From assembly GCA_023053575.1 (NCBI GenBank), contig JAKZAP010000003.1:7354561-7418560 (forward strand): a DNA stretch of 64,000 nucleotides, in the 5' to 3' direction. Origin of the DNA: Branchinecta lynchi. Lineage: Eukaryota > Arthropoda > Branchiopoda > Anostraca > Branchinectidae. The notes below the pieces were generated by a model that worked only from the letters and a program-made list of their open reading frames with translations, searched no databases and was not told the origin of the DNA. Both the position numbers and the translations under genes were made by a program. Below, in pieces: positions 41,694 through 51,025 of this stretch (positions within the stretch are counted from its first letter, which is position 1; each line of letters starts with the position of its first letter).

Positions 41694-42418
41694 ATGGTGT
41701 TGTTAAACATTGAAGGTAATGAAAGTATCATTGATATAACATTTAGTCAAACAATCGAATTGAATCGTAATTGGGATTATGAAATAGGTTTGAATCAGTG
41801 TACTTTGTGGTATTCATGGCATAATATAAGTGATAAATTTGGAAATAATACATTTCAATACAGGAAAGATGAAGAGGGAGGGGGGGGGGGTGGATGAATG
41901 TTACTATTCCTAATGGGATGTATAACGATGATTGTTTGAATTATTTTTTGTGTCAGTATTTTGATACAACAAAAGATAAATGTCCTATTGTAATTTCATC
42001 CAATCCAGCATCTATGAGATTGGTCATACTATTACAAGAAAAATATGTGTTTAGATTTAATAGTGACTTGTGTCAGATTTTAGGATTTGATAAGGATAGT
42101 GAGATATCTAAGAAAATCAATGAAGGTATAAAGCTTCCGAATATAACAAGAAGCGTTGATAAAATTCAAATTCACTGCTCTCTTGTAAACAGTTCTATCG
42201 TAAACAAAAGTAAATCAGATGTCATTTGGACATTTGTTCCGAATACAGAACCGGGTTGTCAAATTGTTGAGAATCCTAGACAATTAATCTACCTTCCTAT
42301 TCATACAAAAGACTTTATATACTCCTTGAGAATGACAATTACTGATCAGTTGGGAAGACCTATCGATTTGAATGATGATAACGTTGGATACGTGCTGCAT
42401 TTAAGAAAAGCTTATTGA
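41694..42418 (+). pseudogene. minor capsid (penton) protein, frame broken at a G11 run
   Basis: It starts at TTCTAATAAATG. The first 58 residues (SQTIELNRNWDYEIGLNQCT) are the N-terminal beta strands of the single jelly-roll penton protein. A run of eleven G at 41880-41890 throws the frame into polyglycine and a stop. The rest lies in another frame from 41894: IPNGMYNDDCLNYFL, NSDLCQILGFDKDSE, FVPNTEPGCQIVENPRQLIY and the final IDLNDDNVGYVLHLRK. This matches the conserved Polinton penton arrangement. The length is normal if the G-run defect is ignored. Confidence 0.88.
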
Positions 42419-42466
42419 AAATGAAAGGATTGATAGGATTAGTGAAATAAAATTATTTACCTATAA

Positions 42467-42823
42467 ATGTTGATTAATAATAAGCGATTACTTTATAAAA
42501 GGCAGTATGGAAGTGGAATCGGTAGTGTATTCAAAAACATTGTTAAGTCCCAGTTATTTCAAACGTCAGCAAAACAAATAAAAGATGGGGCTATGTCAAT
42601 GTATAATAATATTATTAAACCGAGATTTGAGTTGTTGAAAAACAGAGCAATAGAATATGGTAAAGATCTGATCGATGTAAACAAGAAGGAACTCATTGAT
42701 GTAATTGGAAACAAAAAATCGATGAAGGATCTTATCGGTACAAATAAAAGGATTTTAAATCAAAGAAGTCAGGACTTGATCAAAACGTTAATGACTGGAA
42801 GTGGATTAAAGATTCTGAAATAA
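42467..42823 (+). CDS. pVI/pX-like small virion protein
   Basis: 118 codons, start in CTATAAATG. The N-terminal glycine-rich amphipathic stretch (RQYGSGIGSVFKNIVKS) and a C-terminal MTGSGLKILK both contain GSG, in contexts similar to adenain cleavage sites. The middle is basic and helical. Adintovirus/Polinton genomes commonly carry such a pVI-like protein between penton and major capsid genes. Cleavage by the element's protease is inferred, not shown. The frame is intact. Confidence 0.65.
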   Translation: MLINNKRLLYKRQYGSGIGSVFKNIVKSQLFQTSAKQIKDGAMSMYNNIIKPRFELLKNRAIEYGKDLIDVNKKELIDVIGNKKSMKDLIGTNKRILNQRSQDLIKTLMTGSGLKILK

Positions 42824-42853
42824 GTTTTATTTAATAATTTCTTTCTTATATAA

Positions 42854-44180
42854 ATGGCAGTAAATAAAGTTATCAGTCCGCAATGGAACATTTTTGATGA
42901 ACCGCTTGTGGATGATACAGTGGTTAAATATGAATTTAAAGAAATTCGAGAAACAGATGTGAATGTATCTAATAAATCAGAGTTTGAATTCGTAACAAAG
43001 AAATTAGATTCTTGGTTTTATCCAAGTGAAAGTTATCTTGATGTCAGTGTAAGAATAGTAAAAGAAAATGGAGATAATATAGATGCAACCGATATTGCTA
43101 CTTTGACGAATAATGGATTTAATTTATTGAGTACCGCTGAGTATGTAATAAACGATGAATCGGTTGAAAAAATTAATCATGTTGGTATTACAACCACCGT
43201 TACAAAGTTGATTGAATACTCTGATGATTATTCTAGAAGTGCAGCAAGAAATCATTTCTGGTATAAAAATTATAATCAAGGGAAAGAAATTAATCCTGTA
43301 GTTGCTTTGTTTACTGCAGGGGCTGGAACAGTCAGGTTGACCAATAATGATAATTATAATAAAGGATTTGAAAAAAGATATAACAGAACAAAGAGCAGTA
43401 AATTAGTAAATATGTATTTACCATTATCAGAATTGTTTGGATTTTTGAAAGGAAACAAACGATTCTTCAGAGGTGCATCGCATAAACTATTTCTAAGAAG
43501 AAATGATGATAACAACATGATTATAAGAAATGGAAATACTAATTTCAAAGTAGTCATCGAGTATTTATCCTGGAAGATCCCTATTGTAGCTCCTAGTATT
43601 GAAATGATGAGTAACTTAGAAAAGGGATTGGCAAAGGACAGAAAGCATAATCTGATGTGGGAAGCATGTAATAGTTATAAAAGCGATGTTAGACAAAACA
43701 AGGAACACACTTGGAAAGTTATTTCTGAGAGAAACAATCCAACAAAAGTAGTTGTGATGCTACAGAAAAATGAAAAGCATAACAATCAATTAATGAATAA
43801 TATGGTGTTTGATCATATGAATTTAACAGACATAGAACTGGGGATAAATATCCTGAAGAACCACTTAAATGTGATTTGGCGATGATAAATGTAAATACTC
43901 AAATCTTTACAATAGGTTCATACATTTGGGTTATAAACAATTAGCATTTGATACTGGTAGTGTTGTTAGTATAGAAGAATTTAAAGAAGTATATCCACTA
44001 TTCTGTTTCGATGTTTCCAAACACGAGTCAAATATTTATAATGGAACAACTGCTGATATTGAAATAAGTTTAACGTTGAAAGATAATCAACCCGTACCAT
44101 ATAATGTTTACTGTGTTATATATTATGAAAGAAAAGCTACATTAGGTATTATCAATAAAAATATGTATGTGAGTTTGTGA
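42854..44180 (+). pseudogene. major capsid protein (double jelly roll), frameshifted near the 3' end
   Basis: It begins at TATATAAATG. Residues 1-330 keep the Polinton MCP arrangement: the WNIFDEPLVDD start, DSWFYPSESYLDV, a central RSAARNHFWYKN block, the conserved LPLSELFGFLKGNKRFFRGA and HKLFLRRND blocks, and YLSWKIPIVAPS. The first frame stops at 43885 after an indel near 43850. The remaining C-terminal segment (HLGYKQLAFDTGS, EEFKEVYPLFCFDVSKH, YNVYCVIYYERKATLG) lies in other frames up to a TGA at 44178-44180. The last 13 codons are within the right TIR. Capsid assembly is the known role. Confidence 0.92.
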
Positions 44181-44791
44181 GCCTGGATTTTTATTTAATA
44201 AAATCATCCACTAATAAATGGAGTCCACAAAGGAAGTCTTGAATACAATCAGAATGAATAAATACAATGAGACAATCAGGAAAGAAGAACTAGTGTTAGG
44301 TTTGAAATATACCATTGTTAAAATGAGAATTGCTAAGACAAAATACGGTGATAAGTTGGTTGTCGTCATTAATCATAATGACAAACCATGTGATTTGTTT
44401 ATAACTCAGAAATATAATGCTATTGCTAACGAATTACTTTTAAAGAAAAATCTAGTTTTGCAACCGATTGTACGCGAAAACAAGAACAAAGAAACATATG
44501 TGGATTTAGAACTGTTTACTCAGTAGAATTGGTATTATATTTGAATAAAAATAGAAAAATGTAAAAAAAAAGAAGTAGTAGTATTTTAGTGTATATTGTA
44601 GTATTTTATATGTAGTAAAGGGTAATATTTCTCATTTCTTGTATCCTTTATTTTGGAAGTAAGAAAATAAAACTGTTCTTAAAAATGGGGATAATTTGGT
44701 AAAAAGGATGTTAAAATTTAAGAAATTGATGTTAAAATGGGGTTTTGAAATTGGGGGGAGGGTGGTCTAGGATCCGGTTTAAATAACTACT
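44140..44791. repeat. Polinton right terminal inverted repeat
   Basis: 652 bases, the inverted partner of 28705-29357. It starts inside the major capsid gene (ACATTAGGTATTATCAA) and ends GGTTTAAATAACTACT. The TIR holds the second copy of the 102-aa gene. A few substitutions and one length difference distinguish the copies. Confidence 0.93.
44218..44526 (+). CDS. TIR-borne 102-aa protein, right copy
   Basis: Start in CCACTAATAAATG, 38 bases after the capsid stop. It is the same protein as the left-end copy except for CDLF instead of CDLL. The sequence is lysine-rich and begins MESTKEVLNTIRMNKYN. The beta-rich middle could be a small OB-like fold. It ends with DLELFTQ. Because it is downstream of the capsid gene with its own start motif, it was probably part of the ordinary right-end gene set and reached the left end when the TIR expanded. 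Confidence 0.75.
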   Translation: MESTKEVLNTIRMNKYNETIRKEELVLGLKYTIVKMRIAKTKYGDKLVVVINHNDKPCDLFITQKYNAIANELLLKKNLVLQPIVRENKNKETYVDLELFTQ

Positions 44792-44797
44792 TATCTG
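44792..44797 (+). repeat. Polinton target-site duplication, right (TATCTG)
   Basis: Direct repeat of 28699-28704, immediately after ACTACT. Confidence 0.92.
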
Positions 44798-44940
44798 CCT
44801 TGTTCATTTTTATTATTTTAGATTATCTATTGACAACTTATTTTATCTTTATTTATGACTACAAAAACATCGTATATCTGCCAACGAGAGATATGTTTTG
44901 CTTTATTATTGAATAAATTGAAAATTGAAATTGAATTTTC
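44798..44940 (+). repeat. rest of the LINE 3' UTR, split by the Polinton
   Basis: CCTTGTTCATTTTTATTATT right of the element resembles CCTTGTTAATTTTTGTTCTT left of it (about 28673-28692). The old LINE thus had tandem units of about 32 bases, and the Polinton landed at their TATCTG junction. The stretch ends in AAATTGAAAATTGAAATTGA, a LINE-type tail. Confidence 0.55.
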
Positions 44941-45147
44941 ACATAAAAAATAACATACAATCACCAAATTGGCATACAACAATTTCCGCGAGGCAAAACA
45001 CAAAATATGCATTATTTTGGTGACTATTTATTTATAAACAGGTGAATTATTTTTGTCCGGCGTGGCAACTCTTCTCATGCAGCTGTATGAACCATCAAAG
45101 AAGCTGAACAAAAACTCAACTATGCACGCCGGCGTATGCTAGCTTAC

Positions 45148-45246
45148 CTGAACGGCTTCTTCCGTGGACAAGTTGCAGAGGGAATCCTTCAAATATTCCT
45201 GAATCCATTTTGGTAGTTTGCTCCGTTTGTCTGATCTCGAAAATCG
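45148..45246 (-). CDS. ERCC2: ERCC2/XPD helicase, penultimate coding exon
   Basis: Read on the minus strand from the acceptor TTTTACAG, the exon encodes RFSRSDKRSKLPKWIQEYLK and ends ...STEEAVQ before GTAAGC. This matches the RF(A/S)RxDKRxKLPxWIQ segment of XPD that follows helicase motif VI. It is 33 codons in phase 0, joining the exon ending ADK at 49862. The intact splice sites and frame show that the host gene survives next to the large Polinton-containing intron. Confidence 0.92.
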
Positions 45247-45364
45247 CTGTAAAACCAACAAGATTACTAAGCGGGTGGTGGAATGCAGGGGGGAGGGGGT
45301 ACGATGACTCACAACTCAATGCGACAGAGCTTCACGAAAAAACATGTTTTCATGAAGTATTCGT

Positions 45365-45745
45365 GAATCCACAGTATCTGACATCACGGTCGAAAGGCGT
45401 TTTTGTAATTACCGTGGAATCTGACCAGATACCGTAGCATCTGATATTCAGATACTACGGTCGGACCGTGGTAGCTGATCGTGGTATCTGAAAAATGTAT
45501 ATCACTTTCATCATCACTAACACGAGAGTCTATTTTTTTGTCAAATTGGTGGGAAAGAAGTTATGTCCCTCTAGATGTCAGTGGATATCAGTATTTCTTT
45601 TTGATGATTTTTAAAAGCGCAAATCCGGAATTTGCCGTTTTTGCAGAGCAGCCGTATTATCAGATACCACGGCAACTGCAAAAACGTTTGATTGCAGATC
45701 TAATTTCAGCGGTAACAGATACCATGGTATCTGCAAAATCGAAAT
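45365..45745. repeat. cluster of GTATCTG / CAGATACCACGGT inverted motifs
   Basis: Variants of CAGATACCACGG and its reverse complement CCGTGGTATCTG recur at least eight times in both orientations. They include GATATTCAGATACTACGGTC (about 45441-45460) and CAGATACCATGGTATCTG (about 45716-45733), which is a perfect palindrome. The stretch can fold on itself. It lies in an ERCC2 intron region with no coding signal. Confidence 0.55.
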
Positions 45746-46589
45746 TCATGTTGGTAGTTTGCTCAATTTCACTGGTTACTTATCGCTGAAAAACGACGTA
45801 GCTTGCTAAACAGGTATTGAGGCTGGTAGGTTGAAGACGAGTTCAAGCTCAGAGTATAGGGTCAACGGAAATTTCCATAGGTGAACATCTCACTCTTACG
45901 GAAATTTCCCGCCTGATATCGACACAGACAACCTTACCTTAGACCTAAGAGTCTAAGGTATCACGATTATCAAACCAGGAGGTACGCCGTCTTGCTGGTC
46001 AGCCTGTAATAAGGGATGTTACTATAATTATTATTACTAATTATATTATCCATCAAAATGGAGTAGAAAAAATTAGGGAAAACGAAAACAGTACACACCA
46101 CTACTCAACAGAAATTTTGCGAACATATAAAAAAAACACTTACATTAACTTCTGACTACACTTTAACTTTAACTTCTGACTTCAGAACAAGAAGATGCGA
46201 TACCTCGACCGCTTCCCCCGCATGGACGAATCCAGGTTGCCAAACAACATTCGTAATCGGCAACCAAGGAAGACGTCGATGGGGAACACGATCCGTCACA
46301 CCTACCAGAGGGACCTTGCAGACTTCCACGCAAGTCTGTGTCTAAGGTAAGGCTTTCCATCGGCTTAACAGGGATTACGGCCTATGCTCTATCCGAGGGC
46401 GAATTTCTGGTCGAAATCGTCCAACTAAATCGCAGGAGGCTGAACTTCTGGTCAATCCGAGGAACAAACTAACCTGAAATCGGGTCAAAATGTGTTTTAC
46501 TTTGTCTGGGTCGAGGGTCTGGCAGGAAACTTTCACAGATTGCCAGGAAGGGCAGAAAAAGGCCAAAAAAGCATCACCTGGCTTTTTGT

Positions 46590-46775
46590 TTGTCGTCACT
46601 ATCGGAAAAGTCAGCAGATGCTTTTTCGACCATCTTTCGGCTCTACGTGGCAATGCTTGTTACGCATAACATTTAATGCGTAGCGTTTTCAAAATTACAA
46701 CCAATTACATCCCAAATGCTGACTGTTGAAACTGGGCACCCTTGTGTTATCTGTTACGAAACTTCTGACATTGTG
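46590..46775 (-). repeat. MITE-like repeat, copy 2
   Basis: The reverse complement begins near CACAATGTCAGAAGTTTCGT and aligns with 8676-8860 through AGATAACACAAGG, GAGCCGAAA and the CATCTGCTGACTTTTCC region. The terminus is similar to the MITE at 59552-59907. Confidence 0.5.
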
Positions 46776-47639
46776 TCATTCCGGTCAGTCTGAGGAAGAA
46801 ACTAACCCAAAATCGGGTCAAAATCTCCGTGCAGGCATAAGCGGGGCAGCAAAACCCCTCAACTACTGGTCCGTTTCGTCTGATTTCTTCTGCTTACTTT
46901 AGCTGATTACGACAATAGTTCCGGTAACCAGATTCTCTGCAGCCAAAGAGACCTGGGAAGCAGGAAGTTTTTTTGAAAGTCAGTGAGTGGTTTCTATGAG
47001 GTCCGATAGTTCATCGACACCATTGAGTCTGAGAAGAAAATATCTGGGGAAATTAGAAAGAGAGATGGTACTTCGTATGGTCCGACGTTTGGGGGAAACA
47101 AAGTCTTCTCCCCTTGATGTGTGATTGTAAGGAATTAACGAGGGATATTTTGTATTACGGTGGAGTATGAGGAGGATGGAGTAGTTCAAGTGATGGGGAC
47201 ACATGTTTTTAGGCAAAACAAAAGGACTAGGGAGGTTTCTGAAGGTAGCTATGGAACATCGAGATATTTTTTTTGAACCTAGGTGGTATCAACTGTATTA
47301 GTTCTGTGAAGCTGATTATATTTTAAACGGTATTTGTGGAGTAGGTATTTCTTTATTCCGTTATGGCTCAATTGGGGTTTTCCTACATGACTTCACATCC
47401 AGGAATACTTTTGTTTTCTATATTATAACATTCTTTGATCACAAGCTGACTTTGAAACATTTATTCAAACAATGTTTATAACGGATACGTCAGCTACGAT
47501 TCTTCATCAGCGATATTTCGGCCCTTCTTGGAAAGGGTCCTCGTCAGGCTGTCAATCCTCTGGTTCAACTTCGGGGAAGGAAACATGTAATAAATTTTAC
47601 CTCCAGGTCCAGAGAGGCTGATACGAAGCCCTATCAGCC

Positions 47640-49800
47640 TCCGTAGATGTTCATCGAGAACTTTTTCTCAAATACTGAAAAGTAGAAGTTGACCTCCAAA
47701 AAATAAATTAAAAACAATCCTTTCAGTAAAAAAGGCTCACAAAAAACACAAAATTATAGAAAAAAAATTAAAATAAAAAATATTGAAAAAAATTACAGAA
47801 CATCTTACTCTCTTAGACAACCAGCCAATGCCCTAGGACCTAGGTCGTCCCTTGTCACAATCAGATTTCCACTGAAAATACAGCTTGTCAACTGAAACAA
47901 CACCCTACTATCCCTTGCTTTCTAAACGCTAATTATTCAGCATTGATCACTGTCTTTGTTCTCGAGTTTTCTCGTTTTCTTAAGAGCCAACACGTGTTTT
48001 CTTATTGTTTACTTCCACGACCCCTGGAGTAGTTCTTTTGGCAGATCTATAGTAGGTTTTCGAGACCGCTAGATGGCATCTGAATCGGCGAAAAAAGTAA
48101 AATACTGTATTGGCAGAAACTGAAGTGCTAGGGTCCCAACAGTGGTCATTTTAGTAGGTCTACAGTAGGTTTCGATTGCTACTTTACTAAAATAAAATTC
48201 CCTACCCCATTAGCAAAAAATTACAAGAAAAGAAGAATAAGTCCTACCTATAAAAAATATTTTGTTCTAAAAAACTATAATGGTTAAGATACCTCCATCT
48301 CGGTTCATATCAGAATAACAACCTCGACGTCCATTTAAAAATATCAACCTCGCCTTAGGCTCGGTGGATATTTTCATGACCTACCTCACCTTCGTCTCGG
48401 ACAGGTTATTTTTAATGGCCGTCTCGTTGTTATTTTCCGATATCAACCTCGATGGCTGAAGTTATTAACCTTTAATAACTTTTCTCGAACAGATATTCAA
48501 AGCTTATCTTCCTATGTCCCACAGGAAGTTAGTTTATGACAATTACTTTTGTGGAGCATGTTACCGTAACAGCCTCCGCAGAAGTTTGAGCAATTTTTCT
48601 CAAATACTGAAAAAAATAGAAACTGAATTTTCACAAAAATAATAATTAGAAAAAAATACTATCAGTAAAATAAAAACAATACTTGAAAAATTATACAAAA
48701 AATAAAATAAGAAATAGCATAAATGTTGAAAAATGACAGAACATTTACTCTCTTAGACAACCAGTCTGTGCCCTAGGTCATAGCCTATCAGAGCCAGATT
48801 ACCACTAAAAATACAGCTTGTCAACTGAGACAACTTCCTACTATCCCTTGCTTTCCAAAAGCTAGTTATTTAGCACTGAAAAAATTACAGAACATCTTAA
48901 TCTCATAGATAACCAGCCTTTGCCCTGGGTCGTACCATGGCACAATCAGATTTCTACTGAAAATACAGCTTGTCAGCTGAAACAAAATCCTACTATCCCT
49001 TGCTTTCCAAAGGCTAGTTATTCAGCATTAATCACTGTCTTTGTTCTGGAATTATCTTGTTTCTCAGAAGCCTTCAAGTTGGGTTTGTTATTGTTTACTT
49101 CCACGACCGCCAGAGCAGTCACTTTAGTAGATCTGTAGTAGGTTTTGACCGCCAGATGGCGTCGGAATCGCCAAAAAAGTAAAGGACTATATTGATAGAA
49201 ACTGCAAAATGCTTGAGCCCCAACAGTTGTCATTTTATTAGGTCTACAGTAGGCTTGGGTTGCTACTTTACTAAAATAAAATTCCCTACCTCCATTAGCG
49301 AAAAAGTACAACAAAAACAGAATAAGACCTACCTATGCAAATATTCTGTTCGAAAAAGTTATAATAGTTAACATACTTCCGTCTCGGTTCATATCCGTCT
49401 AACAACCTCGATGTCTGAAGTTAACATTTAATAAATTTTCTCGAACTGGTATCTAATGGATATCCTCCTTTGATCCACGGTAAATTATATTACGATGATG
49501 GTCACACAGGAAGTTAGGAGTAGATACGAGAGGACGATATAAAATCATATCAGCCTCCAGAGATGACGCTATGAAGTCATATCAGCCTCCAGGGAGGATT
49601 TCTGTTCGAAAATGTTATAACAGTTAACAGACCTCCATCTCGGTCGGTTGAAGACAACCTCGATGGTCAAATAAAAATATCAACCTCGGCTTCGGCTCGC
49701 CAGATATTTTTCATAGCCTACCTACCTTGGCTTCGGCTTGGATACGTTATTTTCAATGACCGTCTGGGTGTTATTTTCCGATATCAGCCTCGATGTTAAC
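47640..49800. repeat. compound duplicated repeat region in an ERCC2 intron
   Basis: A block with CTCTTAGACAACCAG, CAATCAGATTTCCACTG and CTACTATCCCTTGCTTTC occurs near 47810, 48755 and 48895. A second block with GTAGGTTTTCGAGACCGCTAGATGGC-type text and CTACTTTACTAAAATAAAATTCCCTA occurs near 48060-48210 and 49135-49285. A third, with ATCAACCTCG and CTTCGGCTCG, occurs near 48340 and 49680. The order suggests segmental tandem duplication followed by divergence. No gene was found. Confidence 0.7.
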
Positions 49801-49861
49801 CTTTATTGTGCTCCTCAGTTTTGAATGAAATAAATGAATAAATAAACAAATAGTTACTAAC

Positions 49862-50149
49862 CTTATCTGCAAAAATCATGATACCATAATCCGTCTTTCC
49901 TCTTAGACATCTCCCCACGCACTGCGCCGCGTGTCTGAGCGCATCGAAGGTTAAGAAATCGTTCTCCCGGATTTGGTACTGATCGCGGAGGTATTCCAAC
50001 CGTGCCTTAAGTATCCTCGACTGGGTGTAGACATAAGGTATGCCGAACATCAGTACAGCTCTGCCAAGGTGGTGGTCGAAGTCGATACCCTCGGAAATCT
50101 TGCCTCTCGCCACTGCGAGGAGAAGCCCGCCCCTTCCGCTCTCGCAAGC
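49862..50149 (-). CDS. ERCC2: ERCC2/XPD helicase exon (motifs V and VI)
   Basis: The minus strand encodes [20 protein letters not shown], then [54 protein letters not shown] and [16 protein letters not shown]. The ARGK(I/V)SEGIDF block is helicase motif V and QCVGRxxRGKTDYG is motif VI, with the arginine fingers used in ATP hydrolysis by SF2 helicases. It is 96 codons between a TTTTGCAG acceptor and a GTTAGT donor, in phase 0 with both neighbours. It is very close to animal XPD over its whole length, so the identification is secure. Confidence 0.96.
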
Positions 50150-50851
50150 CTGCAAAAGGATCCAATCAACAGGCGCAATTAAGACCGACTACCCAGCTGG
50201 TTCACCAGATTCTATGGTTTGGGCTGAGGGTTGGGGGTGATGGACACGGTTGGGGAAGGGGGTCGCGTACTTCAATCCGACACTAAACCATAAGGTAAGT
50301 TGGCCATCTTACTCAACAGACCTAGCTCAAGATGTGGCTTAATTCTCGTCTCCAAAGCAGATCAAATAGTATAAAAGCAAAATAATAGACTATGGCTGAT
50401 ATCAAATAATGTGAAAACCCCCTTAACAAGCTTGATAGCCTACACCGCAAACCAAAGCATGTAAGTCATATGTCGTTTTGCGGGGCAGATCTGGTCCGCA
50501 CTGGAACCTGAGGCATGTCCTGGGTCTGGGCAATTCTACCAAGCTCGTCTGACCATCTTTAGGATCTGGGCTATTTACCAAGTATAATCTGAATAGGATA
50601 TCCGCCTGCGCGGTAATTAAGCATCCCAGAAGGTTCCGGGTTCCACCTTCACCTCTACGATCGGATCCGCAAACGGGGTAACATAATCCGGCTCAATTCC
50701 CCAACACCTTCTTCTAAATTCCGTCTCCTCGAATGTGTAAAAGTGTTTTCCTGAATATCACAAGGGTCCGCAACTCAGAAATTGGGTGAGCGGTGTGTAT
50801 GTGGGTACGGAACGACGATTTCAGTGCTATCGCGAGGTAAAACGGATTTAC

Positions 50852-50981
50852 CTTAATATAGTGTAAGAGGGCTAGGCTGGTCTCCGCGGCATCTTGTGTC
50901 TCAATGAACAGCAATTTGTGTTTCTGAAGCTGGTCCATTACGCCCTGATCATACCATGCCGCCACAACGTTTTCCATGTAC
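50852..50981 (-). CDS. ERCC2: ERCC2/XPD helicase exon
   Basis: Between TGTATTTTCACAG and AAG|GTAAAT the minus strand reads [20 protein letters not shown], then [23 protein letters not shown]. This corresponds to the XPD region YMExxVAxWYxQG...[14 protein letters not shown] just before motif V. It begins by completing the Arg codon left by the exon at 54856 and ends in phase 0. The acceptor and donor are both canonical. Confidence 0.94.
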
Positions 50982-51025
50982 CTGTGAAAATACAGAAGAA
51001 ATTGTGAGGATACAATTACAACCAA

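Larger units (their letters stand above)
28705..44791 (+). mobile_element. complete Polinton/Maverick (adintovirus-like) element
   Basis: A bounded element of 16,087 bases, about 13.6 kb without an inserted LINE. It has AGTAGTTATATAAACC at the left and GGTTTAAATAACTACT at the right, about 650-base terminal inverted repeats and a perfect 6-base target duplication. It encodes the hallmark set: protein-primed DNA polymerase B, retrovirus-type integrase, adenain-like protease, packaging ATPase, and major and minor capsid proteins, plus small accessory proteins. All but the leftmost genes read rightwards. It lies antisense in the last intron of ERCC2 and inside a LINE remnant. Several genes are broken, so this copy is probably not autonomous, although the near-identical terminal repeats suggest a fairly young insertion. 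Confidence 0.96.
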
